A stretch of 64,000 nucleotides of DNA, from positions 992,001-1,056,000 of the forward strand of contig NZ_CP091244.1 of NCBI RefSeq assembly GCF_021650935.1, given 5' to 3'. The notes below the pieces were generated by a model that saw only the letters and a list, made by a program, of their open reading frames with translations, had not been told where the DNA came from and ran no database searches. This document shows positions 1 through 8,474 of this stretch, in pieces. A program made the position numbers and the translations under genes. The DNA is from Thiothrix winogradskyi. GTDB lineage: Bacteria > Pseudomonadota > Gammaproteobacteria > Thiotrichales > Thiotrichaceae. Positions within the stretch are counted from its first letter, which is position 1. The number at the start of each line of letters is the position of its first letter.

Positions 1-1587
1 ATTCAGGATCGGGTGGAAAACCTGCGGGCGGCTCAGGATGCGGTTGCCGAAGGTTTGCTGCAATTGTCGGAATACCTCAAGCATTTGCAGGAAGGTTATG
101 CCGACTTGCCGGTGATTGTGCTGCCTGCGCTGAATAATTTACGCGCATCCCGCGAGGCGGAGTTGTTGTCTGAGCATTTGATTTTCCTGCCAGAAGACGG
201 TCATGCCAGTGATGCGGTGATTGGTACTAGTGAATACGTGTCATTGCCACTGGAAAAACTACAGCAGGTCAGCACCAAGTTGCGATTTTTTCTGCAAAAA
301 GCTCTGTTGGGTTGGTTCCGTCAGGAGCAACCGGAGCGCATGTTACAGGCAGCGGGCAAAGTCACTGACAATATGATTAAGCTCAATCGCAGCCAGCGCT
401 TGCGTTCTTTGTGGTGGATTGCCTCCGGTTTGACGGATGCGCTGGAACACGGGCGTTTGGAACAAGGGGTGGCGGTCAAAATGCTGGTGGGGCGGCTGGA
501 GCGTGAAATCCGCCGTTTCGCGGAGATGGGCGAGGCGCGTTATGACCGCGTTCTCTCGGATGAATTCATTAAAAACCTGCTGTATTACGTTGGCTTGGCT
601 GAGCCGGGTGCAACGATTACGGATAAAGTCAAAGCGGCTTACCATCTGGATTTGTATCTGCCGCAAGGCGAGACCTTGGATGAATTACGCCATTATTACA
701 CCACGCCTGGGCGTGATATGTGGCGGGCGGTGGCTTCTTCTGTCACCGAAGAATTGCGTAATTTGCAAAGTATTCTCGATGCGATGCAAGATCAGGAACG
801 CCAACCCGAATTACTCGGCAAACTTGCTGACAAAACCGAGAATCTTGCCAGTACCTTGGCGATGTTGGGTTTGGGGCAGGCAGGAACGCTTACATCTGAG
901 TTGGCAACGGCGTTAAAAGCACGTTTAGCCAGCGGTGCAGCGCAAGATTTGGAAGCCATGTTGGGGATTAGTACCCACTACGCCCGTTTGGAAAAAGTAC
1001 TCGCTGAATACGCCGAAACCGGACATGATTTGACCGAAACCATTTTCAGCCAAGACAGCGATACGCCCGATCCTTCGGATGAACGTAGCCTGTTACGCTC
1101 AACCCTGACGGAATTGAGCCGTGCTCAGACTCGGATGGTGGCGTTTTATAAAGAAGGCTGGGCATTTGTGTGTCTGGAAGAAGTCGCCACTTTGTTGGAA
1201 AACATCAGCGGTGCATTGACCATTGCAGGTACGAGTGAATTATTGCCACTGGTGGATACTGCCGTGCGCTATGTGCGTGAGGATTTGTTGGCGCACCAGC
1301 GTCAGCCATCATTGGATGAGTTGGCTACGTTTGCGGATGTTCTGACCTTGTTTGAAGCTTCGGTGTCGGCACGTTTGCATCAGGAAGATTATTTATCGCT
1401 GTTGCCGATCGGGTTTGCCAAGCTGCGTGAGCTGGATCATTCCAGTGATCTGAACCTGTTGAATGATGTGGATCTCGACGAGCTGGAAGCCGACGTTGAG
1501 GCAAAAAAAAAAGCGCAACACCGCACACCATCGACTTTACTACAACGTTTACGGATGCCGATCGAGCCAGTGCTAGTACCGGCATAG
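1..1587 (+). CDS. chpA: ChpA-type chemotaxis kinase, N-terminal part (5' end outside window)
   Basis: The reading frame is open from base 1, so the true start lies upstream; the first possible start inside the window is GTG at 13. About 525 helix-rich residues with no enzymatic motif match the N-terminal scaffold region of ChpA/PilL, the CheA-like kinase of type IV pilus (twitching) control, which resembles FimL and degenerate Hpt domains. The frame ends at TAG 1585-1587 just after a run of ten A (1503-1512). The next gene holds the rest of ChpA and its frame is open from 1503, so the two ORFs are very probably one gene broken, or joined, by a shift at the A run. The family assignment rests mainly on the adjacent kinase half. 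Confidence 0.75.
   Translation: MQDRVENLRAAQDAVAEGLLQLSEYLKHLQEGYADLPVIVLPALNNLRASREAELLSEHLIFLPEDGHASDAVIGTSEYVSLPLEKLQQVSTKLRFFLQKALLGWFRQEQPERMLQAAGKVTDNMIKLNRSQRLRSLWWIASGLTDALEHGRLEQGVAVKMLVGRLEREIRRFAEMGEARYDRVLSDEFIKNLLYYVGLAEPGATITDKVKAAYHLDLYLPQGETLDELRHYYTTPGRDMWRAVASSVTEELRNLQSILDAMQDQERQPELLGKLADKTENLASTLAMLGLGQAGTLTSELATALKARLASGAAQDLEAMLGISTHYARLEKVLAEYAETGHDLTETIFSQDSDTPDPSDERSLLRSTLTELSRAQTRMVAFYKEGWAFVCLEEVATLLENISGALTIAGTSELLPLVDTAVRYVREDLLAHQRQPSLDELATFADVLTLFEASVSARLHQEDYLSLLPIGFAKLRELDHSSDLNLLNDVDLDELEADVEAKKKAQHRTPSTLLQRLRMPIEPVLVPA
1503..1512 (+). other. A10 homopolymer at the chpA frame break (candidate slippery site)
   Basis: Ten consecutive A residues are read GCA AAA AAA AAA in the upstream frame, which contains the A-AAA-AAA heptamer of classical -1 slippage. 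Reading after a -1 shift, or after one added A in the mRNA, continues into the downstream ChpA frame without a stop. The upstream frame stops at 1587, and the downstream frame has a stop at 1497-1499, so the switch has to occur inside 1500-1587. A base-calling error in the run is the simplest alternative. Confidence 0.6.
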
Positions 1588-1616
1588 CGGCTGAAGCGGC
1601 TTCTGCCGCCTCGGCA

Positions 1617-4600
1617 GTGTCAGCGTTGCGGGAAGCCTTGGGTGAGGACATCTTCGAGATCTTCAGCGAAGAAGTGACCGAAATCAGTGAGACGCTGCAA
1701 ACGCTTTACCCGCAGTGGGATAAGGCGCGAACCCAGCGTGAAACCTTGGTGGAAATCCGGCGTGCCTTTCATACCCTGAAAGGCAGTGGGCGTATGGCGG
1801 GGGCGTTTGCACTGGGTGATTTTGCTTGGATTCACGAAGACTTGTTGAATCACGTCATGAGCGGGCAATTGAAAGCCGATGAGCGGGTTTCCGCGCAAAT
1901 TGGCAAAGCCGTAGAGGAATTGCGGGTAAGGCTCGATTATTTCCTGAATGCTTCACAAAAAGATGCGCGTGTTGAGCGCATGATTGCGGAAGCGGAAACC
2001 GTATTGCTGCCGCCGGAAGCCGCGCCACTGGAAACGTGGGACTTTTCCGCCGCAGAGCCGGTCGCCAAACCAGCGTTGTTGCCTGAAGCACTGGTCGAGT
2101 TTGCTGAACCGATTAGTGTCCCTGAATCTGAACCCGAATACGTGCTTAATTTTATTAGTGATATTGAGCCGGAAAGCGTTCCCGAACCTACTGCCGATTA
2201 CGAACCAGTATTTGATTTTACTGTGAATATTGAGCCGGAAAGCGTTCCAGAACCAGCCCCGGAAGTCGATGATACCGCAGAAGCCGATGCCGAATCGCGG
2301 ATGATCTGGCAATTGTTCTGGGAGGAAGTCCCGGAACAGCTTCAGGCGCTCGACCGTAATCTGCAACACCTGCGGGAAGCACCGGAAGAACGTGACATTA
2401 TCCGCGAACTCGAACGTGAATTTCACACCCTCAAAGGTGGAGCTCGCATGGCGCAATTGGCTTCACTGGCTGATGTCAGTCATGACGCTGAAACGCTGCT
2501 AAGCCATTTACACGGCGTTGGGCGCGTGTCGGATGCGGATATTGAGCGTTTGCAACTGGCAGTTGACCAACTGCATACCCTGACGGAAGCGTTGCATCAA
2601 CCCAACGCACAGGTCAATACGCTGCCGGAAACCGTGATGCCGTCAACGATGCCATCAACGCCAGTCTTGGCAGAATTGCCCGATCTCACGCCAGTTGCGC
2701 CGCTTGTTGAGCCAATGCCAGCGCCGATAGCCGATGCTTGGGTGCGGCAACGGTCGGCACAGACGGAATCAGGCAGTTTGCTGGAACGTTTGTTGTTGGA
2801 ACAAGCCGATAGCTTGCCCGATATTAGCGTGCTGGATAGTACTTCCCGCGCCACATCTGCCCCGGATGCCACGCCATCCACCGCAGCCATCAGTAACCCC
2901 CATGAAACCATCCGCTTGCCTGCCGTGTTTGTGGATAATCTGATTGATCGGGTGGTGGAACTCAATGTGCAACAGGTACACATGTCCGAACACCTCAGCA
3001 GCATGGGGATGGACGTGGATGAATTGGTGCGCACGGTAGCCCGCTTACGTCAGCAAATCCGTACTTTGGAAGTGGAAAGCGAGGCCCGCATCCACGACGG
3101 GCGTAGCAAACGTTTGCAAGCCAGCAAAACGGCTGCCAACGATGCCGGTTTTGACCCGCTGGAAATGGATCAATATGCCGAGGTACAACGCATTTCGCGC
3201 TCATTGGCAGAAAGCCTGAACGACTTGGTGAATTTGGAAGCGGATTTGGCGGCTCAGGTACGTAAAGGTGAACAATTATTGCAAGCCGATATGCGCACCA
3301 CCCGCAAACTCCAGCGCGATTTACTCGACACGCGCTTGGTGGCTGTTACCATGCTGGTGCCGCGCTTACGCCGTTTGACCCGTCAAGTGGCGAGTGATCT
3401 GGGCAAGCAAGTGGCTCTGGAAGTGCAGGGTGAAGACTGCGAACTCGACCGTAATTTGTTGCAAAACATGACTGCCCCGTTGGAACATTTGATCCGTAAT
3501 GCCATTTCACACGGTCTGGAAACCCCGGAAGAGCGTGAACAGGCAGGTAAACCCCGTACCGGTAACATTACCCTGACGATTAGCCGAGATGACAATGAAA
3601 TTGTGATCCGTTTCCGTGATGACGGGCGTGGTTTGAACCGTGAACGCTTGCGTGAGCGTGCTATCGAAATGGGTTTGGTGGGCAAGGGGCTGGAATTGCC
3701 GGAAGTGGAATTGGATCGTTTGATTTTACGCCCCGGTTTTTCCACCGCAGCCACCATCAGTCAAATTTCAGGGCGAGGTATTGGCATGGATGTGGTGCAT
3801 TCCGAACTCAAAGCTTTGGGCGGTAGTTTGCAGATCGCCTCTAAGCCGGGTGAAGGCACGACGTTTGCCATGCATTTGCCCTTCACTTTGGTGGTGAACC
3901 CGGTGCTGCTGGTTGACGTGCAAACCCAAGTGTATGCTTTACCGATTACGGGGGTTCAAGGTTTGGCACGTTTGTCCGGGCAGCAGATTCAAGCAGCGCT
4001 GCAATCTGGTGCTGAAAAGTTGATGTTTGCGGGGGAAGCTTACGCCTTGCATCATCTGGCGGAGGTCTTGGGTGGGCAACGTGCGGAGCCTGTATTCGCT
4101 GCTGATGAGCGTTTCCCAGTGGTGTTTATTCAGTTGCAGGGGCAGGCGCTGGCATGGGTGATTGATCACGTGCGTGGGCGGCGCGAAGTGGTATTGCAAC
4201 CGCTGGGAACCTTGTTCAAAAGTTGCCGCTTGTACTCGGCGGCAACAGTTGCGCCGGATGGCAGTGTCTACCTTGTGCCGGATATGGCAGAACTGGCACG
4301 GCTGGCGGAAACCCCACCAGTGTTAGCACCTGTACTTGCCGTTGAAGAGCTGTCTGCGCCTGATGAACCCAGCGGGCCGCCACGGGTGTTGGTCGTGGAT
4401 GATTCGATTACGGTGCGCCGTGTGACTGAAAAATTCCTCAATAGCCGTGAATACACGGTGCTGACGGCGAAAGACGGCATGGAGGCACTGGAGCGTATTG
4501 CGGAATTCCAACCCAACGTGGTGTTGCTGGATATTGAAATGCCGCGTATGGATGGCTTTGAGTTGCTGGGGCATCTGCGGCGTGACCCGCAATGGGCGCG

Positions 4601-4787
4601 ATTGCCGGTGATTATGATCAGTTCGCGTACTGCGCAAAAACACCGGGAACATGCCGGAGCGTTGGGCGCAACGGGTTTCCTCGGCAAACCCTACCAAAAC
4701 GAAGTGCTGCTGGATGCCTTACAAGAGGTCTTAGCCAGTGGGCACGAAGCCAACAATACCCATGAGTGGGAGAACTTGCCAGCATGA
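1617..4787 (+). CDS. chpA: ChpA/PilL hybrid kinase, C-terminal part: Hpt-Hpt-CheA kinase-CheW-REC
   Basis: This is the catalytic part of the twitching-motility CheA homologue. Two Hpt domains carry phospho-acceptor histidines in FHTLKGSGRM (H52) and FHTLKGGARM (about H270). A Pro/Glu-rich linker with a repeated PESVPEP motif separates them. A CheA-type dimerisation and HATPase region follows, with the N box HLIRNAISHGLE, G1 DDGRG and GRGIGMDVV. Next come a CheW-like domain and a C-terminal receiver with acidic pair near 928, phospho-acceptor D near 972 (LLDIEMPRMDG) and K near 1024. The first start codon is GTG 1617, but the frame is open back to the A run at 1503, so this is probably not an independent gene. 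The stop overlaps the start of the CheW-like gene. Confidence 0.88.
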   Translation: MSALREALGEDIFEIFSEEVTEISETLQTLYPQWDKARTQRETLVEIRRAFHTLKGSGRMAGAFALGDFAWIHEDLLNHVMSGQLKADERVSAQIGKAVEELRVRLDYFLNASQKDARVERMIAEAETVLLPPEAAPLETWDFSAAEPVAKPALLPEALVEFAEPISVPESEPEYVLNFISDIEPESVPEPTADYEPVFDFTVNIEPESVPEPAPEVDDTAEADAESRMIWQLFWEEVPEQLQALDRNLQHLREAPEERDIIRELEREFHTLKGGARMAQLASLADVSHDAETLLSHLHGVGRVSDADIERLQLAVDQLHTLTEALHQPNAQVNTLPETVMPSTMPSTPVLAELPDLTPVAPLVEPMPAPIADAWVRQRSAQTESGSLLERLLLEQADSLPDISVLDSTSRATSAPDATPSTAAISNPHETIRLPAVFVDNLIDRVVELNVQQVHMSEHLSSMGMDVDELVRTVARLRQQIRTLEVESEARIHDGRSKRLQASKTAANDAGFDPLEMDQYAEVQRISRSLAESLNDLVNLEADLAAQVRKGEQLLQADMRTTRKLQRDLLDTRLVAVTMLVPRLRRLTRQVASDLGKQVALEVQGEDCELDRNLLQNMTAPLEHLIRNAISHGLETPEEREQAGKPRTGNITLTISRDDNEIVIRFRDDGRGLNRERLRERAIEMGLVGKGLELPEVELDRLILRPGFSTAATISQISGRGIGMDVVHSELKALGGSLQIASKPGEGTTFAMHLPFTLVVNPVLLVDVQTQVYALPITGVQGLARLSGQQIQAALQSGAEKLMFAGEAYALHHLAEVLGGQRAEPVFAADERFPVVFIQLQGQALAWVIDHVRGRREVVLQPLGTLFKSCRLYSAATVAPDGSVYLVPDMAELARLAETPPVLAPVLAVEELSAPDEPSGPPRVLVVDDSITVRRVTEKFLNSREYTVLTAKDGMEALERIAEFQPNVVLLDIEMPRMDGFELLGHLRRDPQWARLPVIMISSRTAQKHREHAGALGATGFLGKPYQNEVLLDALQEVLASGHEANNTHEWENLPA

Positions 4788-5281
4788 ACCCTGCACAACA
4801 ACCTGCGATCAAAAGCCTGATCGTGCGCCTGCATCACGGTAGTTTGATATTGCCAGTCAATTTGATGGCAGAATTGGTGACGGGAGGCGAACTGACACCT
4901 TCGGAACATCCGGGCTTGGAGGGTTGGTTGCAATGGCGTAACCGGCAAATTCCCGTGGTGTCCCTAGAGTCCTTGTGTATGCAGGAAGTGGCCGACGAGT
5001 CTGGCGAAGGTAAATGCCTGATCTTACATACCGTATCAGCGTTGCCGGGTTTGCCGTTTATTGCGTTGCGGGTGCAGGGGGGCTTGAATACCTTGGACAT
5101 TTTGCCCGATACCTTGCGCGATGATCACAGCGGTAATGTGCAGCGTTGCCCCTATGTGGCAAGGCAAGTCCGCGCTTCACATTTGCTGTGCTTTATTCCT
5201 GATTTGCCGACGATTGAGGCGGTAGTGGCAGAAGTGTTGCAATTGACAGGAGAACAGCCGGAGGCAGCGCTGTTAGAGTAG
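4784..5281 (+). CDS. chpC: CheW-like adaptor, ChpC type
   Basis: A single CheW-like domain of about 165 residues, without a kinase or receiver part. The ATG at 4784 overlaps the chpA stop in an ATGA arrangement with GGGAG about 10 nt upstream, so I prefer it to the earlier in-frame GTG at 4766. Translational coupling to chpA and the single CheW fold indicate a coupling protein of the Chp system, as ChpC is in Pseudomonas. The 3' end overlaps the convergent gene by 9 nt. ChpC rather than another CheW paralogue is inferred from position. Confidence 0.75.
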   Translation: MNPAQQPAIKSLIVRLHHGSLILPVNLMAELVTGGELTPSEHPGLEGWLQWRNRQIPVVSLESLCMQEVADESGEGKCLILHTVSALPGLPFIALRVQGGLNTLDILPDTLRDDHSGNVQRCPYVARQVRASHLLCFIPDLPTIEAVVAEVLQLTGEQPEAALLE

Positions 5282-5761
5282 TACTAGCCCTAAGACCACG
5301 ATGAGCATAAATGTCATGGTAATGGCGGTGTTCATGGTGTTTTGGTTGAGCATCTTATCCATGAACACGCTTTTCTCGGCAACATTGCGCATCATTTCGA
5401 TACGTTGTTTGACCGGAAAAGTTTCAGGCTTTTCATAGCTGGCAGCGCCGCCTTTGAGGTTGATCAGCGGCACTAACATATTGATATTAATATGAGCTTG
5501 GATTGCATCTTGGGTGGGGCTGTCATAGTTCAGTGTCCAGGGTGCAGCATATTCAAACGCCTCCATGAGAAACATGTCGCGCATTTTTTCTTGGCTCGCC
5601 TTAATAATAGCGCGGTTGCGCTCTAGCCCTTTTTGTAAATCTTCCAATGGCATCATTGGCATGGGCGCGGAAACATGCACGTAATAATCCCGCCCACGGA
5701 TTGTTACTTTTACAGTACCAGCGTAATTGCTGGGTTCGGTGTCTTTTTTTTCATCAGCCAT
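5273..5761 (-). CDS. Uncharacterised protein with C-terminal membrane anchor
   Basis: I do not recognise the family. I take the start as the ATG at 5761 (MADEKKDTEP), 8 nt inside the end of apaH, because the longer ORF would run far into apaH. The 162-residue protein is mostly soluble. It ends in a hydrophobic helix (TAITMTFMLIVVLGLVLL) with no residues after it, like a tail-anchored protein. It is co-directional with and overlaps apaH, so the two are probably cotranscribed. The 3' end overlaps the convergent chpC-like gene. Confidence 0.6.
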   Translation of the reverse strand: MADEKKDTEPSNYAGTVKVTIRGRDYYVHVSAPMPMMPLEDLQKGLERNRAIIKASQEKMRDMFLMEAFEYAAPWTLNYDSPTQDAIQAHININMLVPLINLKGGAASYEKPETFPVKQRIEMMRNVAEKSVFMDKMLNQNTMNTAITMTFMLIVVLGLVLL

Positions 5762-6587
5762 AGTCGTCACATCGAATGCAGGTAGGTTGTTGATTTTTGG
5801 TATCGATTCTAATAGCGCTGAGCTGACCGCCCCATACACAGCCCGTGTCCAGCGCAATGACATAATTTCCATTATAGTACCCCAAAGTAGACCAATGACC
5901 AAATAGTACGGTCACACCTAGGGCTTGTTTTATTGGAGAGGCAAACCACGGAGTAAGTTCCCTGGTTTGTGTGAAAAGTGAGCTGGTATCAAAGGGATTG
6001 CCTTTGGCCTCAAATTCGAGGCTGCCATCGGCACGGCAATAGCGCATTCGGGTGAAGGCATTGAGAATGTAGCGGTGGCGGTCTGGCTGGCTATCCGCCG
6101 GGTTCCAGGTATCCGGCTGGTCGCCATACACCAGTGCTAACCACTCGGCAACGCGGGGGCTGGTGAGTTCAGCTTCGACTTCACGAGCGCAGGTTTGCGC
6201 GGTGGCTAAATCCCACTGCGGGGGAATACCCGCATGACTCATGGCGTACCCTAGCTGGTTATCCACATGCAATAAAGGGCGTTGCGCCAGCCAAGTAATC
6301 AATTCGGGGTAATCGGGTGCATCCAGCAACAGTTTCAAACTCTTGTGCGGTTTACGCAGCCCATGATGTGCTGCCAGCAAGCTGATGTCATGGTTGCCCA
6401 ATACACACACGGCGGCATCCCGCAGGGAGTGCACAAAGCGTAAGGTTTCCAGCGATTGTTTGCCACGATTTACCAAATCCCCGGCAAACCACAGCGTGTC
6501 TTGCCGGGGGTCAAAGCGCAGTGTATCCAAAAGGCGCATGAGTGGGTCGTAACACCCTTGTAAATCACCGATTGCGTAAGTAGCCAT
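5754..6587 (-). CDS. apaH: Bis(5'-nucleosyl)-tetraphosphatase, symmetrical
   Basis: Hydrolyses Ap4A to two ADP in the cytoplasm. The 277-residue length is normal for ApaH. Metallophosphatase motifs are present in order: GDLQGCYD near the N-terminus, GDLVNRG and GNHD. It is followed within 8 nt by a small membrane-anchored gene on the same strand. In enterobacteria apaH lies in a different operon (with ksgA/apaG), which is not seen here. Confidence 0.93.
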   Translation of the reverse strand: MATYAIGDLQGCYDPLMRLLDTLRFDPRQDTLWFAGDLVNRGKQSLETLRFVHSLRDAAVCVLGNHDISLLAAHHGLRKPHKSLKLLLDAPDYPELITWLAQRPLLHVDNQLGYAMSHAGIPPQWDLATAQTCAREVEAELTSPRVAEWLALVYGDQPDTWNPADSQPDRHRYILNAFTRMRYCRADGSLEFEAKGNPFDTSSLFTQTRELTPWFASPIKQALGVTVLFGHWSTLGYYNGNYVIALDTGCVWGGQLSAIRIDTKNQQPTCIRCDDYG

Positions 6588-6625
6588 GTGTTTACCTGTT
6601 TAATTTACCTATTTATTAGGCGCAA

Positions 6626-6650
6626 TAAAAAGGCGTCCCGCAGGACGCCT
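6626..6650 (-). terminator. Rho-independent terminator of the BI-1 gene
   Basis: A perfect 8-bp stem (AGGCGTCC / GGACGCCT, loop of 4) lies at 6631-6650. On the minus strand it is followed by five T (6630-6626). It sits about 30 nt after the stop of the BI-1 family gene and before apaH. Confidence 0.85.
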
Positions 6651-6678
6651 CATTCAACTCCACCGAAGGCGTGTAGGC

Positions 6679-7395
6679 TTAGTCGTTACCTGTCAAGCTC
6701 ATCAGGAATTGTACAATATACCAGAACATTAAACCGACGCTGGAAAACAGCCCCAGTGAAGCGCCGACATGCTGATCGGTGTGGTATTCATGGATCATTT
6801 GTGAGGTTTGGTACAGCATGACCGCGCCCGCAAATACAATCATAATCCCAAAGAACACCAACCCTAAGGTAAACCCAAACAGGATGCTGGCTAAGATCAC
6901 ACCCAGTGCGATAAAGCTGCCGACGGTGATAAACGGTGCCAAGAACGAAAAGTTCTTACGGGTGGTAAACGCGGTGAAGGTAATCCCGCCCGCCAGCATC
7001 AAGGTCAGCAGCGCTGCACTCGGTAGCACATTCGGGTTAGGGGCGAAATTCAATGCGCCGTAAATCAGCGGGGTGGAAATCACTGCAAAGGCAGCGACGT
7101 ACAGCCCTAAGCCCGCGTACTGCATTTCTTTGGAAATGGCAGAATGCGCCCATTTGTCGGCGAAATACGATGCGCCCATGAATAGCGCCAGCACAATCAG
7201 CCAGCTCCACATGCTGCCTTGCATCAGTTGCATCAGCGGTTTAGCTGCGCCAGATTGAATCAGTAAAGTGGTCAGTGCGGCGTAAGCCACGATTGCCCCA
7301 CCTAAGTGCAGGTAAGTGCGGCGAATGAAGCCCGCACGTTCGGTTTCACTGGCATTGGCAACCAGTGTACCCGAATTCATATCCAAGTATGCCAT
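6679..7395 (-). CDS. BAX inhibitor-1 / YccA family membrane protein
   Basis: An inner-membrane protein of 238 residues with about seven hydrophobic helices, as in the bacterial BI-1/YccA family, whose members act as calcium or proton leak channels or as FtsH modulators. The YGALNF and EYHTD-like segments typical of the family are present. It appears monocistronic, with its own terminator at 6626-6650. The physiological role here is not shown by the sequence. Confidence 0.85.
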   Translation of the reverse strand: MAYLDMNSGTLVANASETERAGFIRRTYLHLGGAIVAYAALTTLLIQSGAAKPLMQLMQGSMWSWLIVLALFMGASYFADKWAHSAISKEMQYAGLGLYVAAFAVISTPLIYGALNFAPNPNVLPSAALLTLMLAGGITFTAFTTRKNFSFLAPFITVGSFIALGVILASILFGFTLGLVFFGIMIVFAGAVMLYQTSQMIHEYHTDQHVGASLGLFSSVGLMFWYIVQFLMSLTGND

Positions 7396-7455
7396 GTTAG
7401 TGTCTCCCTTGTTTTCGTGAAATCAATACGTCATTCAATTAAATGGTCGCCATTA

Positions 7456-8193
7456 TCACATACGGATAGCCATAGGGCTAATTCCCATTCCAGATAACGT
7501 TTGTTGCCATTGTTGCAACATTTCCGGGGAGGTTGCAGGCCCTACGCGCACCCGAAACCAGGTTGCCCCCTGAATATTGGCGGCTTCTACTTGGCTATTC
7601 AGCCCTTTTTTCTTTAGGCGGTTTTGCATGTCGGCTGCCTGATCTTGGGTTTTATAGGAACCAACCTGAAAGGCATTGGTTCCCGTGATCGCGGCAGGGG
7701 TGGTTTTCTTGGGTTCTGGTTTGGCGGTATCTGCTTTTGGTGGGGTATCCGCCGCAGCGGGTTTTTTCTCCGCTTCTTTGGGCGGTGGTACAGCCGCTGG
7801 CTTTTTTTCATTGGCTAGATTGGATGCGGTTGCTTGTTGTTCAACCTGTGCGGCGAGTGGCACGTCTATTTCCAGTTGTGGTAATACGGCGTGATAGCTG
7901 AAACCGGGCGTTTCATCGGTAGGTTGCGCTGGTGTGTTGCTCGCAGCACTGTCCTGGTTATTGTTGGTGACTAAGGTGGAATCGGTCGGCGCGGGGCTAT
8001 CACCGAGGCTGGTGGTGCTACTGATGCCGGGTTGGGCGGTAGCGCTTGCCTCCGGGGTGTTGCCTTTGTTGGCAAGTGCGTACATGCCTGCACCGATAAG
8101 GAGTCCGATAGCCACGCCGCCGACCATCCAACCCAGACCGTATTGCCCAAAAGCACTGCCAGACGCTGCCTGTTTTTTGAAATCTTTGGTCAT
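7456..8193 (-). CDS. SPOR-domain envelope protein (FtsN/DedD-like)
   Basis: Three parts are visible: a short cytoplasmic N-terminus with one membrane helix (about residues 20-40), a long low-complexity Pro/Ala/Lys/Thr linker, and a C-terminal SPOR domain (AFQVGSYKTQDQAADMQNRL onward) of about 75 residues. SPOR domains bind denuded septal peptidoglycan, so a septum-associated role is likely. The architecture matches FtsN or DedD, but synteny does not settle which one. Confidence 0.82.
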   Translation of the reverse strand: MTKDFKKQAASGSAFGQYGLGWMVGGVAIGLLIGAGMYALANKGNTPEASATAQPGISSTTSLGDSPAPTDSTLVTNNNQDSAASNTPAQPTDETPGFSYHAVLPQLEIDVPLAAQVEQQATASNLANEKKPAAVPPPKEAEKKPAAADTPPKADTAKPEPKKTTPAAITGTNAFQVGSYKTQDQAADMQNRLKKKGLNSQVEAANIQGATWFRVRVGPATSPEMLQQWQQTLSGMGISPMAIRM

Positions 8194-8226
8194 GGTGTGG
8201 TGTCTCGATAATTAGGGTGTGTTGTG

Positions 8227-8232
8227 ATTATA
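8227..8232 (-). promoter_or_regulatory. Possible -10 element of the SPOR-protein gene
   Basis: TATAAT on the minus strand lies about 35 nt upstream of the start codon at 8193. The matching -35 region (around 8250) is weak, so this is only a candidate. The rest of the 281-bp gap up to 8474 holds the terminator at 8330-8352 and an AT-rich stretch with no ORF. Confidence 0.3.
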
Positions 8233-8329
8233 GCGAAAACTTCAGGAATGAATCACTTATGGGTCACATTTTTCATGTCTAACGGTCAGTTCCGTGCGTT
8301 AGGCGATTTTTAATGACAAGGGTTGAACA

Positions 8330-8352
8330 AAAAAAGCCGGGCAAGCCCGGCT
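8330..8352 (-). terminator. Rho-independent terminator of the M1 peptidase gene
   Basis: A hairpin with arms AGCCGGGC / GCCCGGCT spans about 8335-8352. On the minus strand it is followed by seven T. It lies about 120 nt after the stop codon of the M1 peptidase gene at 8475. Confidence 0.8.
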
Positions 8353-8474
8353 AATATCCATCTACAAGAGAGTCGAGAGAAATACTGTATGCAAGTATCC
8401 TCTCATAAGTCTTTTGAATGATCATGTGTGCTATCGACCTGCGTAGGCTTATGGGCGATGAGTGGAAAAATCCA

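Noticed and set aside
1587..1609. Hairpin after the chpA frame break as a frameshift stimulator
   Set aside because: It begins about 75 nt after the A run, while stimulators lie within about 10 nt of the slip site.
8375..8404. Imperfect hairpin near the M1 peptidase terminator
   Set aside because: Stem is interrupted and lies between a good terminator and the gene end; no sign of an RNA gene.
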